This document shows positions 61,233 through 64,000 of a DNA stretch of 64,000 bases, piece by piece (within the stretch, counting starts at the first letter, position 1; each line of letters starts with the position of its first letter). Source of the stretch: Bretschneidera sinensis. Lineage: Eukaryota; Streptophyta; Magnoliopsida; Brassicales; Akaniaceae. The stretch lies in assembly GCA_023935145.1 (NCBI GenBank), contig CM043700.1, positions 28,815,001-28,879,000 of the forward strand. The letters are read 5' to 3'. The notes under the pieces are model-generated. The model was not told the DNA's origin. It made no database searches and saw only the letters and a program-made list of their open reading frames with translations. The translations under genes and the position numbers were made by a program.

Positions 61233-64000
61233 ATGGCAAATCAAGGAGCCAAGAAGCGCAAGGAAGAAAACGCACGCCACATGGCGAATATCCGTCGCCT
61301 CATCATCGCTTGCAATGTATATTCTCATCATCTATTAATGTATTTCCTTATTAGTTACTTTGATGATTTCATAATTATCTCTGGGCTGAAATGAACCGAA
61401 TTATTATAAACCCAGACAATAATATGCACTTTATAGGATTATGTTGGTTAAAATTCTATTGATCGTAAACTTTTCATGCTAATTGTAAGACTGTATCACC
61501 TATTTTCTATTTATTTCTACTAACAAAATTTTGATAAATATTACTTCAGATGCTGGACTTTGAAGTATGAGTAAAATATTAAGCCGAATTTAGTCATAAA
61601 ATTATCTGAATTATGAAATTATGTTTATTAACATTATTTTGTGAGCCAAGGAAGCCTTGCCTCAAGGGTTAAGGCTGAGGTCTGGGTCCTAAAGGTCCCA
61701 GGTTCAAGTGGTGTGTGTGTTTTATACTAATAAAAAGACATTTTTTGTGTGACTTTGAAACTATGCAGAGTAATGCAGAGTAGCCCTGATGTAATTCTTC
61801 TTTGCCTTATTGATGCACTGTTTTATCGTCAAAGTTGCATTGTTTAGTTGAATAAGTTAGGTAATTAATTCGTTAATAGTATTATGTTGATAGTCTAATT
61901 TGCGTATTTAATCTAGGTTATATACCTCGTAGTGAGGATACTGATTTTCCATTCAAGTTTCACTTGGAAACACTGGGCCGGTCTTGTTATAACGTCTTTG
62001 GCGTATGCGATTCCGTATCAACAACTTGACCAAATGGCTAAACCTGCTTATGACGATAACGGGGAGCTTATTGATGGCGGATTCGATATGAGTACTGGTG
62101 GGATTTGTGGGTATGTCTTTTCTTGTTTACTCTATGGTTTTCTTTGTTTTGGTTCTCATGCGTAACATGTCTCTCTTTCTTGATACCTTAGGCAGTACTT
62201 AGTCGTATAGAACCAGCATTGCTGTGTAATTTTTGAAGTCAATGGAATAGGAGGCTAGGCTGGTGGTCATGTACTAAAGAACTTAATGTTAGGTTCGTTT
62301 CATAAATATATGTCATCTTATACTTTCCTTAGTTAAGTGTCTCTTTGATGCTATGGCCTTAAATGACAATGATTAGATGATCATCTGGGTGTCTTTTGTT
62401 GTGATTTTGGTGCTAGTTGATAATTGGTATACAAATTTTGAATGAGGGCACATTTGAAGGGGCCTAAACTAATGAGTGATGACTAATTGAGATTTGATTG
62501 TGTTATAGCTCGTGTACACCACTAATGGTCTTCTCCTCCTATGGAACTCGTACATGGCCTTCAATACATGCGCACACAATAAAGGAGCTTTTAGGAATTC
62601 CTGAAGTTGATGTTGTGTGTATTTACTTAGCCAATGGTTAATTTGGTTGTGTGCATGGTATGAAGTTATAAACTTAGAGTACAAAATATAAGTTTTTGAG
62701 TAAATAAACTCTGAATAATGCAAAAAATATATATTTTAATGTCTTACCAATGGCTTGACAAACATCTAGGACTATGGATTAGTCACTTTTTATTCCCCAA
62801 CAAGTGTTCAAAAGGTATATTTGGATTGAATATTTACGTTTTCTTTTTGCATAACATGTTTTTCATGAAGTAGTACGATAGCAACATACTGAATTGTTCA
62901 ATTATGATACTAGATATTTGAACCACTTTTATGAGCTTAAATACTGTTAAAAAGTTTTAATACATAGAACCCATAGAATTGTCCAACCATGAGATAGGAC
63001 ATAAGTAGCGGTCATGATCCCTTTTTTTTTTTTGGAACGTAGTAGATTTTAGTTATTAACTAATGTGTCTAAATTTGGCACAAGGTAATGAGCCAAAATT
63101 CTCACTAATCCTTTTTTCATTGTTGCCTATCTCTTCCTTGGGCATCAGTTAAGTTATGCATATGGTATCTATCGAGGTACTTATGAAAGAATAACCATAG
63201 CATGTCTTGGGTGGAGAGCCGGATCCAGAGTGGGGAAGTCCAGTAAACCTTAGACTTTGGGTTGGAAAATGTGCTAGTTCTTTGTTATCATTTTTCATTA
63301 GAAATTTGTTATCTTATCATGTCAGTGCATTTTTATGACTTTATCATCCTTTATACTTTTTGACAAATAATATAATACCCTTGCGACTATGTTAGAGCCA
63401 GTTATTATCCAAATAGGATTAGCTTTATGTGGTTTTATACTCAAGTCTAGGATTACACCTTCTAAACATGTGCACCGCACGTAGGTAACATGAGCTTAAT
63501 CAGCTTTGGCCTAGGCAATTGGACTTATGTAAAGTTGTCTATTCAAACTATGTCCCTGACTCCCTGCTTTGCAAAGTGATGTACCACCCTTCAAGCCTGG
63601 TTCTCATTATGAAGCTTGCTTCCAATTCGTTGATCAATAAGTAATACATGCATTTTTACTTATTGGATGCAAAAATGCTTTAAGAGTCGGTCTGGATGAT
63701 CATTAAGTCAGCTTATCATTACTGGTCAGTTTTACCATCTTGAGCAAAATCCTGAATTCTTCTTTCTCTGCAACTGTTCTCATTTGTTTCTGTGGGTTTT
63801 TTGATAGATATATGCATTGTGGAGATGGGGTAAATTTCTAGTGTTGCTGTAATTCCCAAGTAAACTTGATTTTGTTTCCCACCACAGATTTTTGTTAAGA
63901 ACTATACTGTTTACGTTTGAAATGTTAATTGGGTATATTTAGGGACTTTTCAAATCAACTTATCCGAAAATAGTAACAAGTTTTGTTTCATTTATTAGGT
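61233..64000 (+). CDS. TMEM208/SND2 homologue, 5' part
   Basis: Exon 1 is 61233-61316 (MANQGAKKRKEENARHMAN IRRLIIACN, 28 codons). Exon 2 is 61917-62110 (65 residues, the last codon split). The gene continues past the window, because the next expected segment (Y..DVIY...) is not found before 64000; the final bases ttattag|gt could be its acceptor. TMEM208, known as SND2 in the SRP-independent targeting pathway, is a small ER membrane protein with a basic N-terminus and several helices. Here RILIFHSSFTWKHWAGLVITSLAYAIPYQQL and GGFDMSTGG are the family hallmarks. An acceptor-like gaccag (61195-61200) just upstream of the ATG suggests a spliced 5' UTR. Confidence 0.9.
61645..61790 (+). mobile_element. 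Possible tRNA-derived SINE in TMEM208 intron 1
   Basis: GCCTCAAGGGTTAAGGC (about 61658) resembles a tRNA A box and AGGTTCAAGTGG (about 61690) resembles a B box; they lie about 35 bases apart. A TG-rich and T-rich 3' part follows. The match to polymerase III boxes is imperfect and no target duplication was found. Confidence 0.4.
62111..63990 (+). other. TMEM208 intron 2 sequence
   Basis: Almost 1.9 kb of non-coding sequence after the donor at 62111. I looked for the next conserved TMEM208 exon and did not find it. Short ORFs are without similarity. Confidence 0.5.

Overview
The window is nuclear DNA from a flowering plant, almost certainly a eudicot. It is AT-rich, its genes have short GT-AG exons split by long introns, and it carries Ty1/copia, TRIM, MITE and LINE remnants. 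The families (TRM-type DUF4378, LIKE-COV, P-class PPR, plastid signal peptidase, RASPBERRY3-type lysidine synthetase) are plant families. I cannot name the species; a woody rosid would fit but is a guess. Every multi-exon model was rebuilt by hand from splice sites, reading phase and remembered family sequence. No search was run.

Left third (1-21 kb). An LTR-like tail, a palindromic MITE and a LINE scrap fill the first 4 kb. Then come a TRM-like protein gene (+, 4822-7917), a dynein light chain LC8-type gene (-, 9356-9705) and a LIKE-COV membrane protein gene (+, 12347-19204) whose third intron holds a copia solo LTR in antisense. All three genes look intact.

Middle (21-31.5 kb). A compact polymerase II unit with two telo-boxes and a TATA box (21025-21074) precedes at least three box C/D snoRNAs. 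One resembles U27 (18S A28) and one resembles U80/snR60 (two 25S sites); the third has an 18S-complementary stretch. After an empty AT-rich kilobase come two related, decayed Ty1/copia elements in opposite orientation (23129-25500 on minus, 25866-31540 on plus).

Right half (31.5-64 kb). The gene content matches, from memory, Arabidopsis AT3G24600-AT3G24560: an LEA_2 gene, PLSP1, an Mpv17/PMP22 gene and RSY3, here with a P-class PPR gene between PLSP1 and Mpv17. The Mpv17 and PPR genes look intact. The LEA_2 gene is broken by stops, frameshifts and an LTR fused to its first exon. The PLSP1-like gene has an N-terminal frameshift, a missing segment and changes at highly conserved arginines. The RSY3-like gene has lost its PP-loop glycines, has an in-frame stop and lacks its 3' half. 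Most of these changes read as C-to-T or G-to-A transitions. I infer a duplicated segment losing redundant genes in a TE-rich, probably methylated setting. The window ends inside a TMEM208/SND2 gene (+, 61233 onwards) that has a 1.5 kb element with long inverted ends directly upstream.

The genes are ordinary, unlinked nuclear genes with no operon logic. The most informative items are the snoRNA cluster, the graded decay of the syntenic block and the TRIM element with a perfect 5-bp target duplication.
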